Under the pieces are notes generated by a model. It was not told the DNA's origin, made no database searches, and saw only the letters and a program-made list of their open reading frames with translations. Below, piece by piece: positions 23,147-35,640 of a stretch of 64,000 bases of DNA (positions within the stretch are counted from its first letter, which is position 1; each line of letters begins with the position of its first letter). The position numbers and the translations under genes are program-made. Origin of the DNA: Hypoxylon rubiginosum (Eukaryota > Ascomycota > Sordariomycetes > Xylariales > Hypoxylaceae). The stretch covers positions 310,001 to 374,000 of the forward strand of contig CADCXA010000040.1 of assembly GCA_902806565.1 (NCBI GenBank). The letters are read 5' to 3'.

Positions 23147-24256
23147 AGTACACACGGTCTCCTATCTCAGTATCTCGGCCTCTCAGTGCATACTATAGTG
23201 TATAGTACATACTAACCTCCTACACTCGTACACACCTCTCTGTCTAAGGCATACCATCCCAAGGCTTACCATTGATGGTATTCCTCAGGATGATGATACG
23301 CCCTATACCATATGCCGCCTACGGTGCCGTCCCCGTCCCCCTACGCAACTCGCGACACCTAATTGGGTTTGCCTACTTCACCACTCAAACCACCTCGCAG
23401 CCCATCGTCAACCGATACTGTACTCTGATTCGGGAGCCCGGCCAATTGGTTCCCTTTCAGCCAGGCAAATATCGATTCTTATAGGGCCGCTTCTCATTGC
23501 CGCCTTAAGCCACATCACACCTGACATGCTTTAATCGTCGCTATCATTGATCGCCTCTGCCTACTTTAGGATAATGACATGCGATATGCGAAGAGAGGTC
23601 TTCGTGTTGAGGGCTGCGAGGGCGCACAGGCCACAGTCGCACAACACGATCGGCCTGTTTGCTATATGTAGGTACACACACAGTAGAGGGAGAGCGGTAT
23701 ACCAAACGAGATAGAAATGTGTATGTGTGGTATGTGTGCGCGCGCGCGGTTGCATACGTCAAGGTTAGAGTGAGAGACAGACAAGACTTGTTGGTTAGAT
23801 ACGATAGGATAGAAATATGCCCCAAGTTATTAGCTATGTCTTAGTTGGAATTTCAGTAACGCAATTCCGGTAACGTGGGACTTGTTCCATGATTTGATAT
23901 TTTTGATATTTCTATGCTCAATGGTCGACGGTCAACCACCAACTCGAACCGACGTCAACCCCCAAACGACCTACGCCATATCTCGCTCCCTTTCCCTCCT
24001 CCCCCTCCCCCCATTGGCATTTGATCCATGAACCTCGAACCATGGAAGCGCGAACCACCACTACGTTACTACCGTAGCAGTCAGGACGACAGGCTCATAC
24101 TCGTCTGCACCTACACCTTCATGCATACATGTAGGTATATTCAGAGACCGAAACAGGTATGTAATTGCAATCACACCTGATGCGCAAACCATGCACGTTC
24201 TTGGAAACACACCAGACGGTTAGTTCCGATAGCTTCCTCGCCCTCGCCCTTTATCT

Positions 24257-24276
24257 CATCCCATCCCATCCCATCC
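24257..24276. repeat. 5-bp tandem repeat (CATCC)4
   Basis: Four exact CATCC units followed by CATA. Intergenic, with no functional signal visible. Confidence 0.85.
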
Positions 24277-27016
24277 CATACTTCTGGTCACTTGACGCTC
24301 TACCTCGACGACCTTGTTACCTACCGTCCCCTTTTCCCCATCGTACGATGGAATATCGTAATTCGAAATGCGTACGTATATCAAATAGCCCAATTGGACA
24401 CGAGCCTCAAGCTCAGCCGTCAATGCGTTTACTGATTTGTTGGCCTACATGCGCCTAGTCTTAGATGTAGCTATCCATTGGATCCATTGGATGATCGGCC
24501 TTGTAGTGGCCAACGGGAATAGCCAATTGAAGGTGAACGGGCTGTTTTTCCGGCTGGGATACTTGAATAGGGTCCCCCCAACGACCCCATCTCCATTCTA
24601 CCGTGCTCGTAACTGATACTTATTCAGGTACCAAAGGGGAATAAAGGTCTAACTCGTTGTGCATGAGTGCTGCATGAATTTTTCGTCCAACCCAATCGTC
24701 GTACGTCTTAACTAATGTCAAAGCAAGAAGATGATCGTCTATATACAAGGGAATCATGATTCCAGGCCTTCAGCAAACGGGGGGAGGGGAGGAAAAAGTG
24801 CCATAAAGCTATTATGTTATCAAATCCCCCTGCGTGTTATGCCTACTATGTACCGCCTTTGCTTACCGCGGCGTCTCCCTCCCACATAGACTAAGATACC
24901 TCCTAGGGTACATATCTGCCGTGCTATGGCTATGTCCGTCCTGCGCGACTCAAGTGAACTATGAAGGAATATATGTAGTATGTATGAATCAGGCGAAGCT
25001 GCCCAGGGAGTTGGGCTTCATTCCTACTGCACCTAATGCATGATTGCATAGAGCAGCTTGACACATGGGTGCGTGCAGTATCCGCGTTCTTTCCTATAGG
25101 ATACCGTTGTACTAACACCGTAGTATTCATAGTAAAATGTCTAGATGGCACTATCGTGAAACTTAACCAAAATATAGTAATAAGTGGTGCTGAATGTGTA
25201 GACGGTTTCCCGGCATCCTACATAGGGAGTTTAGTTACCACTTCAGATTCTTTCTGCTAATCGCGGTTCCTTTTACCTGGAAGTCTAGCACGTTCGGTCT
25301 TGTTGAGTCCTCCTCGTTTGCATTATCCCATTATAGCCACCTAGCCTATTAGCTCAGATTCGTCGCCTTACTAATACGTATACTGGGAGGCAACAATGGC
25401 TCATGAAATCTTCTTCACCATTTTTTTAATTTCCCACGCAAACGATAGTTCGAAAAAGGGGAAAAGAAAACTTCTGCTAGGCCGCATTCCATTGCCGAGC
25501 GCTAGTTAGAGTGACGAGGCAGTGGAGTCTCTCCGGCCTCGTTCTCGCACTGACTGGGATCTAAGATGTAACAACTACTGCTGATCAATAGATCATCACG
25601 AGCTTAGGCGTCCTCGGACACAATAGGTACGCATATTACTCGTAGCCATGATCTCTAGGTAGAAAGATCCTCATCGCAGACGACACCGAACAAGCTAGTA
25701 GGCTTTACAAAAGCCCTCAAACCTCAAAGAAGAACTACATAGTATGAATATTTATTGAATTGTTATAACAAATACTTGCTATCCAGTGCCACATGGCGAT
25801 AGGTGCCGATTTACGGATTACAATACCCACAATGTGAGATACGCGAAGGTAGAGATGCAGAATTACATGGTACGAGTCAAGCTAAACAGGCCTAAAACCG
25901 TTAAGCTGCTTCTCGAGAGCCTAGTTTGACCCCAGAATAAGCCCCTAGTCCTGCCAAGCGCGCCGGTAAGTCGTGTTTGAATTTGGGAGGACTGTAGTAG
26001 GATATGCCGAGATGTTCTACTATTAAAGAGTCATTAATACAATCGATGTGAAAACTACTGGCCGTCAAGGTAAAGGGAAAGAAAAGAAATTGTTTACCAA
26101 ACAGACCTAATCCTATGTTTCATTGTATAAGACATACACTTTCATGTGTTTGTATTCCCCGAGCAGGGCCTGGGGTACTCGCTCCTTAGTCGAGCGTAAG
26201 AATATAATGCAAGTTTGACCACGTCAACAAACAAGGCAATGCTCTCTCGGTCAACCATCTAGGAAATATTTGCTGGCCGAAGTTCTCTCTTGCTTGGGTA
26301 ATACCACATAATATCACATAGCGCCGGGCGTCGGGAAATAGTATGTTACCACCTTGAAGAGGTGAATTTTACATAGTATGTGTTCGGCTCCCATGTTGCC
26401 AAAAATGGATTTCTAATTTGATAGCAAGTCGCATTCCGAGGACAAATATCGGGGCACTAAGGCGATCGGCTAACACTGGCTCTGAGTGGATAAGGGAGAC
26501 CTGGCCCGCGATACTGTGCTATACCCATACTGGCAGAACTGGACCGCGTCAAATCGTCAGTCGTGTTCGGGAGTGGAGTTCGTAGGAGTCTGATGTCGTA
26601 CTATGTGGTTTGGGACCTTGGAGTCGATCCTGGGAAATCTCTAGGAGCTGCCCCATACAAAAAAATTCCTATCCACCACGTCCTTCGTCGTCCATTGCCG
26701 CGGTTTTTTGTGCGACACTGAGTGGACACCTCAGCCTCAGCCTCCAAAGGTGGGCAGATCTGAAATATGCGCGACATGCCCCCAAATCTCTCGAATTAAT
26801 CAAGACGGCACTCGTAGGGGACCCAGCCTGTGTAACCGTGATGCTCCAGTTTAAAAAGGCCAATGTTGTCTCCAGTCCTTCCACGAACGTTCTACAACGG
26901 GGGTTGTTGGCATTCTATCTGAAGAGAGGGGGGAAAGGGGAGGGGTGTTCAACCGTTCCAGGCCCAGACCTATCGTAGTTCTTTGGGTCTTTGAACGACT
27001 TATCTTGATCAAGATG

Positions 27017-27040
27017 CCCCCTAACCCCCTAACCCCCTAA
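27017..27040. repeat. Three CCCCCTAA units (telomere-like)
   Basis: Three exact 8-bp units of CCCCCTAA. Fungal telomeres are usually CCCTAA/TTAGGG, so this is a variant with two extra C per unit. The complementary strand has three GGGGG runs. It may be an interstitial telomere-like scar or chance simple sequence. Confidence 0.85.
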
Positions 27041-27217
27041 TCGGCGGGAGTCCCACCTCCCACATGGCATTTTGTCATATAACATCATCCCGTCGTCAAA
27101 GCGTCTTAGCTAATACCGAAGTCAAGCGTCGATATACGTAGACGAATCGAATAATACGGGTAGCCTCGCTGCTGCTGATAAGACAGCCAGTCCTAACAAC
27201 TTCGTTTATTTGGCTAA

Positions 27218-27326
27218 CTATTCGGCCTTCGTCTTTTTCCTAATCTCCAAATTCTCGAAGACGAAAAAATGCTCATCATCGTCTAGATGAGCGCTTTTTT
27301 TCTTCTTGGCGGCCGAGATTGGAAAC
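27218..27326 (-). pseudogene. Orphan C-terminal exon remnant
   Basis: On the minus strand a good acceptor (branch CACTAAC, then GCGGCAG) precedes a 36-codon open frame. It reads FPISAAKKKKSAHLDDDEH, then HFFVFENLEIRKKTKAE, and ends at a stop. The Lys cluster, acidic patch and charged tail look like the end of a real protein. I cannot find a matching upstream exon in the next 700 bases, which are full of stops. It may be the surviving last exon of a truncated gene, or a rare chance frame. The family is unknown. Confidence 0.3.
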
Positions 27327-30300
27327 CTGCCGCACAGTTAGTGCAGGGTGAAAAAAGAATGTGATTGTTGTAAGCAGGGATGAACTATTCAAGAGCTTTT
27401 AGTTGATAATGAGTCGCATCTTGTCGGAGGCAAGCCACCACTAGTTTAGATTAGAATATATGTACTATGAACTGCTGGTCTACCTGGGCCGTGTGAACAC
27501 TTTTGTCGGTTTGATTTTCTACACGCCGTATATATTAACCCTATGTACAATGCTATACAAGTAGATACACGTACGTAGACTTTTCTGTACATACTGACCT
27601 ACCTCTTACATGCGTATATACATACCTACATATACTCATGTATGACCAGCTACTCGCATCAGATCCATGTTACAGTACTTACTTCTCAACATACAGCCGA
27701 ATCAGTATCAAATATTTCGTACAGCCTGTGTGTGTGTGCTGCGTGCTGTGTATTGTGTGCGTCGTAGCAAACGAGTTGGGGAGTCGTGCTCCTTTATGCT
27801 CATTGAAAAATACTCTGCTTGCACCCGCAACAAGCCGTGCTCTGGGAACTTGTTGGGAAGTAATTGTCTCAAAGACGTAACGTTCAGATGCAGATGATCT
27901 CGGGTTCTAGTATATTATTCGCGGGCTCTCGGTATCGTTGCCCATCTGATTAATATTAGAGTCTCTCTTAGTCCAAGATTATTATATGTACATAGTATGC
28001 AAGTAATGGAGATATGTACGATATATATGTACCCAAGTACTTATGTAGGTATACTCCAGACGAGTTCGAACTTGCAGACTTTAGAAAGGAACTCCACCTT
28101 TGGCCATCCCATGCTGCCCATGCTCATGCCCATGCCCAGGCTGCCCATGTTCGCCCATGTTCGCTCGGCAGGGGTCTTACGGAGGTACGTACCACACTTC
28201 TCCTCTTCTTGTCCCATGGACCCTGGGTGGCGTTTTGGCCTACATAATTCTTTACAAGGAGGTTCCCAGGCACAGGCGACCGGGTACCCACCGGGCCCCA
28301 GTCAAGCCGCAAGAATGACGAGAAAAAAAGGCTCCCGAGAAAAAATATTCTTGAACGGGCCGTGAGAGCTTCAAAACCGAACTTCTTTCGGTCTGCATTA
28401 CTTATGCATCGAACACAGAAGCGCCAAACCACAACCAAGAAAAACCAATCATGCCGTACTCGTCTTCACCTGACTTCCGCGCACGCCGATAGGTCTAGCT
28501 GCTCCGGATTCGGATTATTCATCATTTGCCCTGCTGACCCTGCATCTAGGCAGGTAGCTTTTTCTTAATCAGATTCTCATCATCATCATTACCTACCATT
28601 CATCATTCCTCATATACGTACATTACATACATTGCCTACATTACCTAGGTACATATATACCGACCGTACATAGGGGGGGGAAGAGAAAAAGGACTCGAGA
28701 TGTACCCAGATACATTTGATACATCTGGGATATCCTTTTGCAACTATCCGATATAGCGTCATGCGATAATCCAATCGCAATCCAATCGCGCTAAGATGAC
28801 CCGATACTGGTGGTAAGGGTTTTATTGCCTCTTCCGGTTTAAGTCGTCTCTTTCTCTTCCCTCCCTCTGCTTTGGCGGTCAGTGCCAGAGTCGTCTGTCA
28901 AGTTTATTAGCATGATTCTTGCATCATCACCAGCCGCCCTGGCCGAGCTTGCACCGAAGTCCTCATCCTATCATAACAAACTCAGGGACTCTGCCCCCCA
29001 TCTTTGCATGCGACTTTTCCATAGCCGTGTGACTATGCACCGTCTCTCTCAGTAAATGCGGTAATCATGTCCAAGACGATGCTTCAAATGCCGATACCGC
29101 CGCTGTTACGCACAGCGTCTTTTTCTTTCCAAGTTCGATCACGGCATCACGGCATCAAAAGGTATCGTGGCATCGTGGCATCGTGACCCCCATCGAAACC
29201 ATCGAAACACACGTTGGATTTTACGCTAGCCCCAAGAGCGTCTCGAGTCTTCAGGCAAATCTTCGCGAACGAGGTCCTAGCCACCGTCGGTAGAAAGGAG
29301 AACGAAAAAAATCAAAACAAAATACGATGTAGGTATTAGGGGTTCTTACGTATTTCAATGTGATGCAGTTACAAGCACACACACTGCCCAGCATTCAGCA
29401 CCCAGCACCCCTGGCAAGGCTGGCATGAACCATGACGGATCCTTCTTGCTGTGCCGCCGGCAATCACGTCTCCACCGCCCTGACCAACGATCATTATATA
29501 AAGTTACTGCGTCGCGCGTCCGCGTGTGAGGCGCGCACTGACAAGCTTCCAGGCGCAGGCACAGGCGCAGCTTATTCATAGAACAGGATTCAAATGCTGG
29601 CTCTCTCGTCCTATCAATCGAACATTCTTTGCGATCCTCCTCCTTCGGCGACCTAGACAAAGTGCTGATTACCTAATCTGGTACGCAGGAAACAGGAAAA
29701 AAACAAGAATTGAATGCTATTATATACGTTATATACATAGCATTACACGTATGCCCCCCGGCCACTCATCCTCGACATGGACGGTTACACCAGTTGCGAC
29801 AGCAAGGCAAGCATCAGCTTGGTTTCGCCCTAGGGTCTGATGGGATCGTCCGGGGATAGCCTGTCTCGAGCCCCGAAAGAAAATGGCCGGACTTCCGCTA
29901 ATGGCAACCCGCAGGGGGACCGACTCGCGAAGATCTTATGAGCTGCCAGCTCTGATAGGCCTCTATCAGCCGAGTCCCAACTAGGGTGGCAGGTGGTTAT
30001 GTCCATACTGCCATACCGTACCGTGCATTAAATTTATGCATCTAGTATGGGAAGCAATCAACACCTTGGATAGACGCCCTAACGTATTTCTTCTACCAGA
30101 CGTTGTCTTTCCTACGACGCTGTGCCAACGTAGTGCAGCTTTTCTTACCACCTCTTGTTCGCCTTCGGGCTTTGAAGCCTTCGATCCAGTACGCCTCCCT
30201 GATTAGAGGTCAGCAAAGCCCATGTATTAGATAAGTCGCTTATTTCCGAATTCCTATGCTTACGGATACTATACCATCGTGACTTAGACAAGCCCTTTGC

Positions 30301-33300
30301 CTTAGGGAGGATTTTCCAGCCACAGTTACAGCTATGCTTCTTCATGTTTGTTCCTGTCTAAGAGAGTCTAGCGTCCAAAATCTTGCTTCCCCGCAACTCT
30401 TTCCAAGCAGGAGGTACAAATCATCAGCTTCCCATTGGCACGCACCGCGTTCAGAAAATTGATATCTGGAAGAACTTAGCCAACGAGGAGATAGGTTGGC
30501 TATGCTAGCAGCATGGTGGGAATGAATCCCGATTTTGCCGGGATTTGCTCGAGCCATGCTACTTGTGATTATTGCAGGTAGGATGACGGATAGTACGGGC
30601 AGAAGCACAGTCTTCAGCGTCTAGACCTACGCAGATCTAGGAACGGCACACGCAGGTTATCTAGATGGGTATTTCTCGGTATGGACGAGTGAAGATCTGA
30701 CGCATTCCTACCTGCCTAAGGTACGCGAGAAGTTATCAACCTCGATTCTTTTCACAGTAATCATGAGAGAGTATACCTATTCATCGGCCAGAAACAATGG
30801 GAGGGTTTGTTCGCCGAGTGAAACAATCAACTCGCGGTCTTCCAGAATATGGCTGGTTCCACAAAACAGCAAGAATACTTGCAGGCTATGTCGGATGGCT
30901 TCCGATGAGGCCTTCGGGTAGCTTGGCAGGATGGCTTCCGCTAGACTCCGCTGGTGGACTGTGGATTCCGGTAGACGAGGTGCTGCTACTCCTTCTACTA
31001 CAGGCTTTGGTTTTGTGAAGGTTTTAGCTCCCAGTCTCGGCAGGATACGTCAGTGTGCCTTATCAAGGGCGGCTTAATATATAGTGATAATATGTAGACT
31101 TACCATCGCATACAGGATTTGGGGGTCTTAGATATATCTATCACCAGCTTCGACAGCGTTTATTCTAGCGTCACATTGCAATATCACCCGATTCGACTAG
31201 TCGAGGCCCGAATAAGAATAGTCGTACATTATCAACATAATCAGTCATCAACAAGCGAGATAGATATGCAGCAATATGCGGATGCAGTGATATTATATCA
31301 CCGTACCAAGTCTTGTTAGTGTCATGTGAAGGAGTTGGTAGGCGGATAATCACCGAAATCTAAATAGCCCCCAACATCGTGATGCTATATGCAGATCTAA
31401 AAGATGAGCAATTCGCCGTATCTATACCGCACGTTCTTGCATGGGGGCACGCTTGATCGATGCTTCACTCTGCATGAACGGTCTCAACTGGGAAGTGCTA
31501 ACAGTTAGGGAGACATCGTTTTCTTGGGAACGATCTACAGGAATAATGACCAGCCAGCCCAGCGGCCGCGGCCAGAACACCAAGAGAAGCGCGATATCCC
31601 AGATCCTTGTTTCCAACAACCATAGCAGCGTCACGTATTTTGACCCAAATCTCGGCATCAGTCGCCATCATGTATTATGTATGACCTGCAGTTTCTGCAC
31701 TACTACGTAGCAGAAATGTACTATTTGAAGTGAGGCGTCGCAACCTAGGCAGGCTAATGATGGCTAACCGAAATCGCTAGGCTATCTCCGTTCTGCTATC
31801 GAAGGAGCGTCTAGTCCGCCTTAGTCCCGGCGCTTCTTGGGCAGACTGCTAGACTGGCATCTCTAGGCTCAAATATTTTTTCTTCTTCCTTCACTGCCCT
31901 CTCAGCTTACGTACTCGAATTAGGTGTCGAATTTGCTATTGGATAAGAGGCCATCCGTTTCATGAGACGGTAAGCCTCCTCCTATTGTTGGTATTCCTGT
32001 TAGGCACTCTTATTGCTTCTGCCCACGGCCAGACTCTGGGGCTATTACACCGAAGCTACAAGAGGGCGCTCGTGAAACTCGGTGTAGCTTAGATGAATTC
32101 CAAGCGCTTCGGGTGGGTCTTCCTCCATGCTTAGAGGTCCTTTGAAGCGAAGACGCATGGAACATCCTCGTTACTAACCAGCAGGTACAATTTCTGAGAG
32201 GCCTACATAGTATGAGCCGGTTTCAAATCCCACGATCGTGACTCAATCGTTCTATTCTAAGTAGTAAGCCAAGTTATTAGCTGTAGGACTATCAGTCGAG
32301 AACCATGTCTCCGTCAGTTGTACATACTGTATACTGTATTATGCAGCAGTTCTAGAGATAGTCACTATACCAATATAATCCAAGCAGCGCTATCCAAGTT
32401 TAGGAAGGCGTCCCGTAAAAAGCACGTCCGCGGTACTTGCAAGTCCATGAGTTTCCTTTTACAAAGATATACGAGAAAACGGTCGCTGTAGAGAGAAGGT
32501 AGAGTAGAAGCCCCTATTGAAGTCCAAAAACAACAAGAGAACTCTCGGTAGGAGATCTCGAGGCTACGATGATCATCGTCGTCGAATGCTGTCCATATAT
32601 CCAGGCAAGTGTTTAGCCCCCCTTAGAGTCCCCCACAGGAGGGTTCATGAATGGAGTCAAGTCTGTTCTCCAGAAGCTGAATATAGCTGTGACTATAGCA
32701 CGTCCCCGTCCCTATCCGTCTATCCACTTGCCGCGAGCTTGATGCTTGGAGAAAGCGGGATCCCGAGACAAGCTGGCAACTCGATACCGGGCCCGGATCC
32801 ACTGGCGACACCAATCTAGATCTGTATTCAGTAGGGTCTCCATTCTTGCCTTCAGCCTCAACAGTTACCACTTGGCGACGAGAACGACGACCACATTGCC
32901 TTCGAATTCCTCGCTTCGGTTCCTCGCTCCCGCCCCTTCCCAGACGCGTACAAGACCCGATACCATCTCTCAACGACGAGAAAAACGGTATTATGATCCG
33001 CCTAGACCCATCGAAACGCGTTCTTTGAAATAGTAGGCGGCGAGCAACTAGCATTGAATTTGTAGGCTTCGAGATACGAATGTATCGTAGAAGAGTATTC
33101 CCCCTTAATAGTCGATGGTGTCTAGGGAGAAAGAGTAAATACGGACCACGACGCTTCACGGGATAACGAACTTCGATAATACTCTACAAGCCTCCAACCG
33201 GAACGGTTCCTGTTTCACAACATTAATCCAATGCCGAATTATTCAGTATTAAGAAGTATTTTACGTCTTGTACGCGCCAACAAAAAGGCAGGACACTTCA

Positions 33301-34104
33301 TTTCGCTTACTAGAATTAGGGGAAACAGCAGGACAGACCCGGAGAGAGAGTCCATAAACCTCCCCCAAGCCACCGAGTAACTCCGAACGAATGGACATGA
33401 TTCCAATGTATTCACAGTCACTATTTCGAATTTGTGGCGTAAAATTAGAATAGTACCTTGTTATACAAAAGAGATTAAAGAGATGTCTAAAACAAAAGCA
33501 CAACTCGACGTTGCCCTACGGTATTAGGTTCGGTACTGTCTAAAACAAGATATCAGTCATACCAGACAAGGCTTCGAAACTACACTTTGCCATGAGATAT
33601 CCATGTGTATCCATGTGTTGAGAATGGCACCACCAATAGGCCAGTTCCTACGCCACTGTGAATGCCTACTGTGAGCTCTCGTTTGCTTGCTAACTAATAT
33701 ATCAGACATTGCCTAGAGTCCTGTCAAGTTTGTCTCCTTGCAACAATCCAGCTGAGACTCGCATACCACTGCACGGTCACCAGCAAACACATATATATAA
33801 GCAGCTGCGTAACCTTGTATCGTCTCAACCATAGTGTTTTGTTCGAGTATTGGACTCGGCACTATGGGCTCAGTTGATTGTTTGCCTACTAGAATTATGC
33901 ACTACGTGCATTGTATGGTGTGCATATGCAATTATAAGATTTATATAACAATTGATACTTGAGTGTCTCGACCCACATCGGATTAACCTACCTAGGTACC
34001 TTTCCAGGCCGGATTAACCCAAAAAATCAATTGCGCTGAAGCTCAACTCTAGCATCTATCACGTACCTCCATTGAGATCTGGTCGGCGACTATACACGAC
34101 ACTA
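27327..34104. other. Gene-free stretch before the mitochondrial ribosomal protein gene
   Basis: No gene that I can support. Short imperfect repeats occur at 28100-28165 (CCCATG-rich) and 29140-29195 (GGCATCGT/GGCATCAC). The part from 30000 to 33900 is AT-richer, with many stops and short ORF scraps, including hydrophobic Leu-rich ones near 31980-32090. It looks like decayed sequence, but I recognise no transposase or reverse-transcriptase motif. A TACCTAGGTA copy lies at 28642-28651 and another at 33989-33998. Confidence 0.45.
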
Positions 34105-35009
34105 ATGGCGATGAATACCTCCATACGGCCTGCAATTGGAAGGCTAATTAACTCTGCCGGAAATCAGTATGCCGCGAACTCCTCAGTCCTCGCAGTCCTC
34201 TCGGCAAGGACCACGCAAAGCTGCCCGTTCTCCTCGACGCCAGAACGAAGCATGCGCCGGCCCCGCCGCGACAACAACAGGCTACGCGGGCTGAGCAGCA
34301 TATACCGGTCGGGGCCTCGGTTCCGGATGAACATCGGCAAGCAGGAGGTGCCGAAGCCGGCCGACTTCAAGCCCAAGGTGGACGTGGACCCGGAGCACGG
34401 GCTGTGGGACTTCTTCTACTCCAAGGAGGCGCTGCTGCTCACGCCGACGGAGGACGCCGAGCACGGGCGCGGGTGGACCGTCGAGGAGCTGCGGCACAAG
34501 AGCTGGGACGACCTGCACAAGCTCTGGTGGGTCTGTGTCAAGGAGCAGAACCGCGTCGCCACGGCGCGGAAGGAGAAGTCCCGGCTGAAGCTGCAGACCG
34601 GGGAGGACGAGACGGCCGAGAGGTTGGCAGAGGTGAGAATATTTTGCGCCCTGACAGACAGTATTGGTTGAGAGAGATATATAAAAGCGCATTCCCATGC
34701 TAACGTATGTGGGACGGCGATTAGGTACGCAGGACTATGAAGTCCATCAGGCACGCCCTGACCGAGAGATTCTACTTGTGGGAGGACGCGCGGAAGCTGG
34801 CGGAGACGGATCCGGACATCGACCTCAGCAATTACAGAAACCCTTATACACCAGCTTCATACTACGAAGACGACGCGCAGAATGCCGAAGCCTCAGAAGG
34901 ACAAGCGGAGGCATCGGAGACATCGGAGACGCCAGCTGCAGAGAAGGTCGACCCATCTACACTTCCGCCCAACGCTACGGAGACTCAGCAACCGTCTACG
35001 AGAGTATGA
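34105..35009 (+). CDS. MRPL4: Mitochondrial large-subunit ribosomal protein uL29m
   Basis: Exons 34105-34632 and 34725-35009 give 270 residues in phase 0; the intron starts GTGAGA, with CTAAC at about 34700 and a TTAG acceptor. The N-terminal 70 residues are basic and Ser/Arg-rich, as expected for a mitochondrial targeting segment. The MRP-L47 (uL29-like) core follows: HGLWDFFYSKEALLLTP, then GRGWTVEELRHKSWDDLHKLW and the helix with KEQNRVATARKEKSRLK. It continues after the intron with RRTMKSIRHALTERFYLWEDA. The C-terminal 60 residues are Glu/Ala/Ser-rich and poorly ordered. It is a component of the 54S mitochondrial ribosomal subunit near the exit tunnel. An open frame extends 11 codons upstream but has no ATG, so 34105 is the first Met; a second Met lies two codons later. 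Confidence 0.95.
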
Positions 35010-35640
35010 GTTGAGGCTCTATATGTATCGATACAGGATATAAGTTCCCCGAGATGGAGCATGTAAATATGTGTATATTCAAGCTAAAAGGGATGCATGA
35101 TACTTCGAGATCTATACCACGAGACCTGATACCTAAAGCTGCCTAGCTTTTCTCCTTGATTGGTTTAAAATAAAACAAAAGAGAAAAGACTGTATAGTTT
35201 TACATGAATGACTAAATATACGCACACAAAGAAGCAATTAAAACGTGTACAGTAGTGTAGTTGAGACGAGATGAGATGAATCGATATCATATAGGCACCT
35301 CTTACAGTGAGTGATAAGGCATAAAGGGGAGGGGGGGAAAGGGGGGGAGTATGTAGCCAAGCGCGGGGTTGGGCGCTGATTGGCTTTAAGCTCTTTGGGG
35401 TTCAGTAGGTGCCATTGATTTCGAGCTTCAGAACCAGAAACACCAGCTGCCTTTTTGTATCCACCACTCTCTCTCACCGATACTTTTTCCTTTCCAGATT
35501 CGAAAACTCCTTTTCCTCTTGACCTGGAGTCAACAACTTTCCTCTCCCTTGCTTTTCTCGACCATTGACACCAACGCCCGGTGCTTTCAAACCGACTTAA
35601 ATCGCAACCAGAGAAAAGAAAAACCCCCCAACCGCCCGAC
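35010..35640. other. Intergenic region between MRPL4 and GDI1
   Basis: About 630 bases hold the 3' UTR of the ribosomal-protein gene and the promoter and leader of the downstream gene. The last 200 bases are pyrimidine-rich (CTCTCTCTC, CTTTTCCTTTCC), as in many fungal leaders. The minus-strand ORF over this stretch has no domain and is not credible. Confidence 0.55.

Larger units (their letters stand above)
22501..27217. other. Gene-free stretch with short tandem repeats
   Basis: I see no gene I can support. The left part (22745-23200) is built of short GCAGGC and CAGCTAC repeats. The middle part holds a CATCC array at 24257-24276. The right part (24600-27000) is AT-richer with frequent stops in all frames and ORFs no longer than about 120 codons, none recognisable. 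CCCCCTAA repeats lie at 27017-27040. Confidence 0.5.

Noticed and set aside
22749..23198. 149-codon ORF rich in Gln, Gly, His and Pro
   Set aside because: Built of GCAGGC, CATGGCCCTA and CAGCTAC repeats; no domain.
26610..26978. 122-codon plus-strand ORF
   Set aside because: No domain, no splice sites that improve it, and an equally open frame on the other strand.
28912..29055. 47-codon ORF beginning MILASSPAALAELAPKSS
   Set aside because: Composition looks coding-like, but it is too short to support without homology or splice evidence.
31422..31710. Overlapping ORFs on both strands with a hydrophobic minus-strand segment resembling a transporter fragment
   Set aside because: The segment is too short and lacks any family motif; may be decayed sequence.
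32623..33159. 178-codon Arg/Ser-rich minus-strand ORF
   Set aside because: Opposite-strand frames are also open and no domain is visible; typical of chance in GC-richer sequence.
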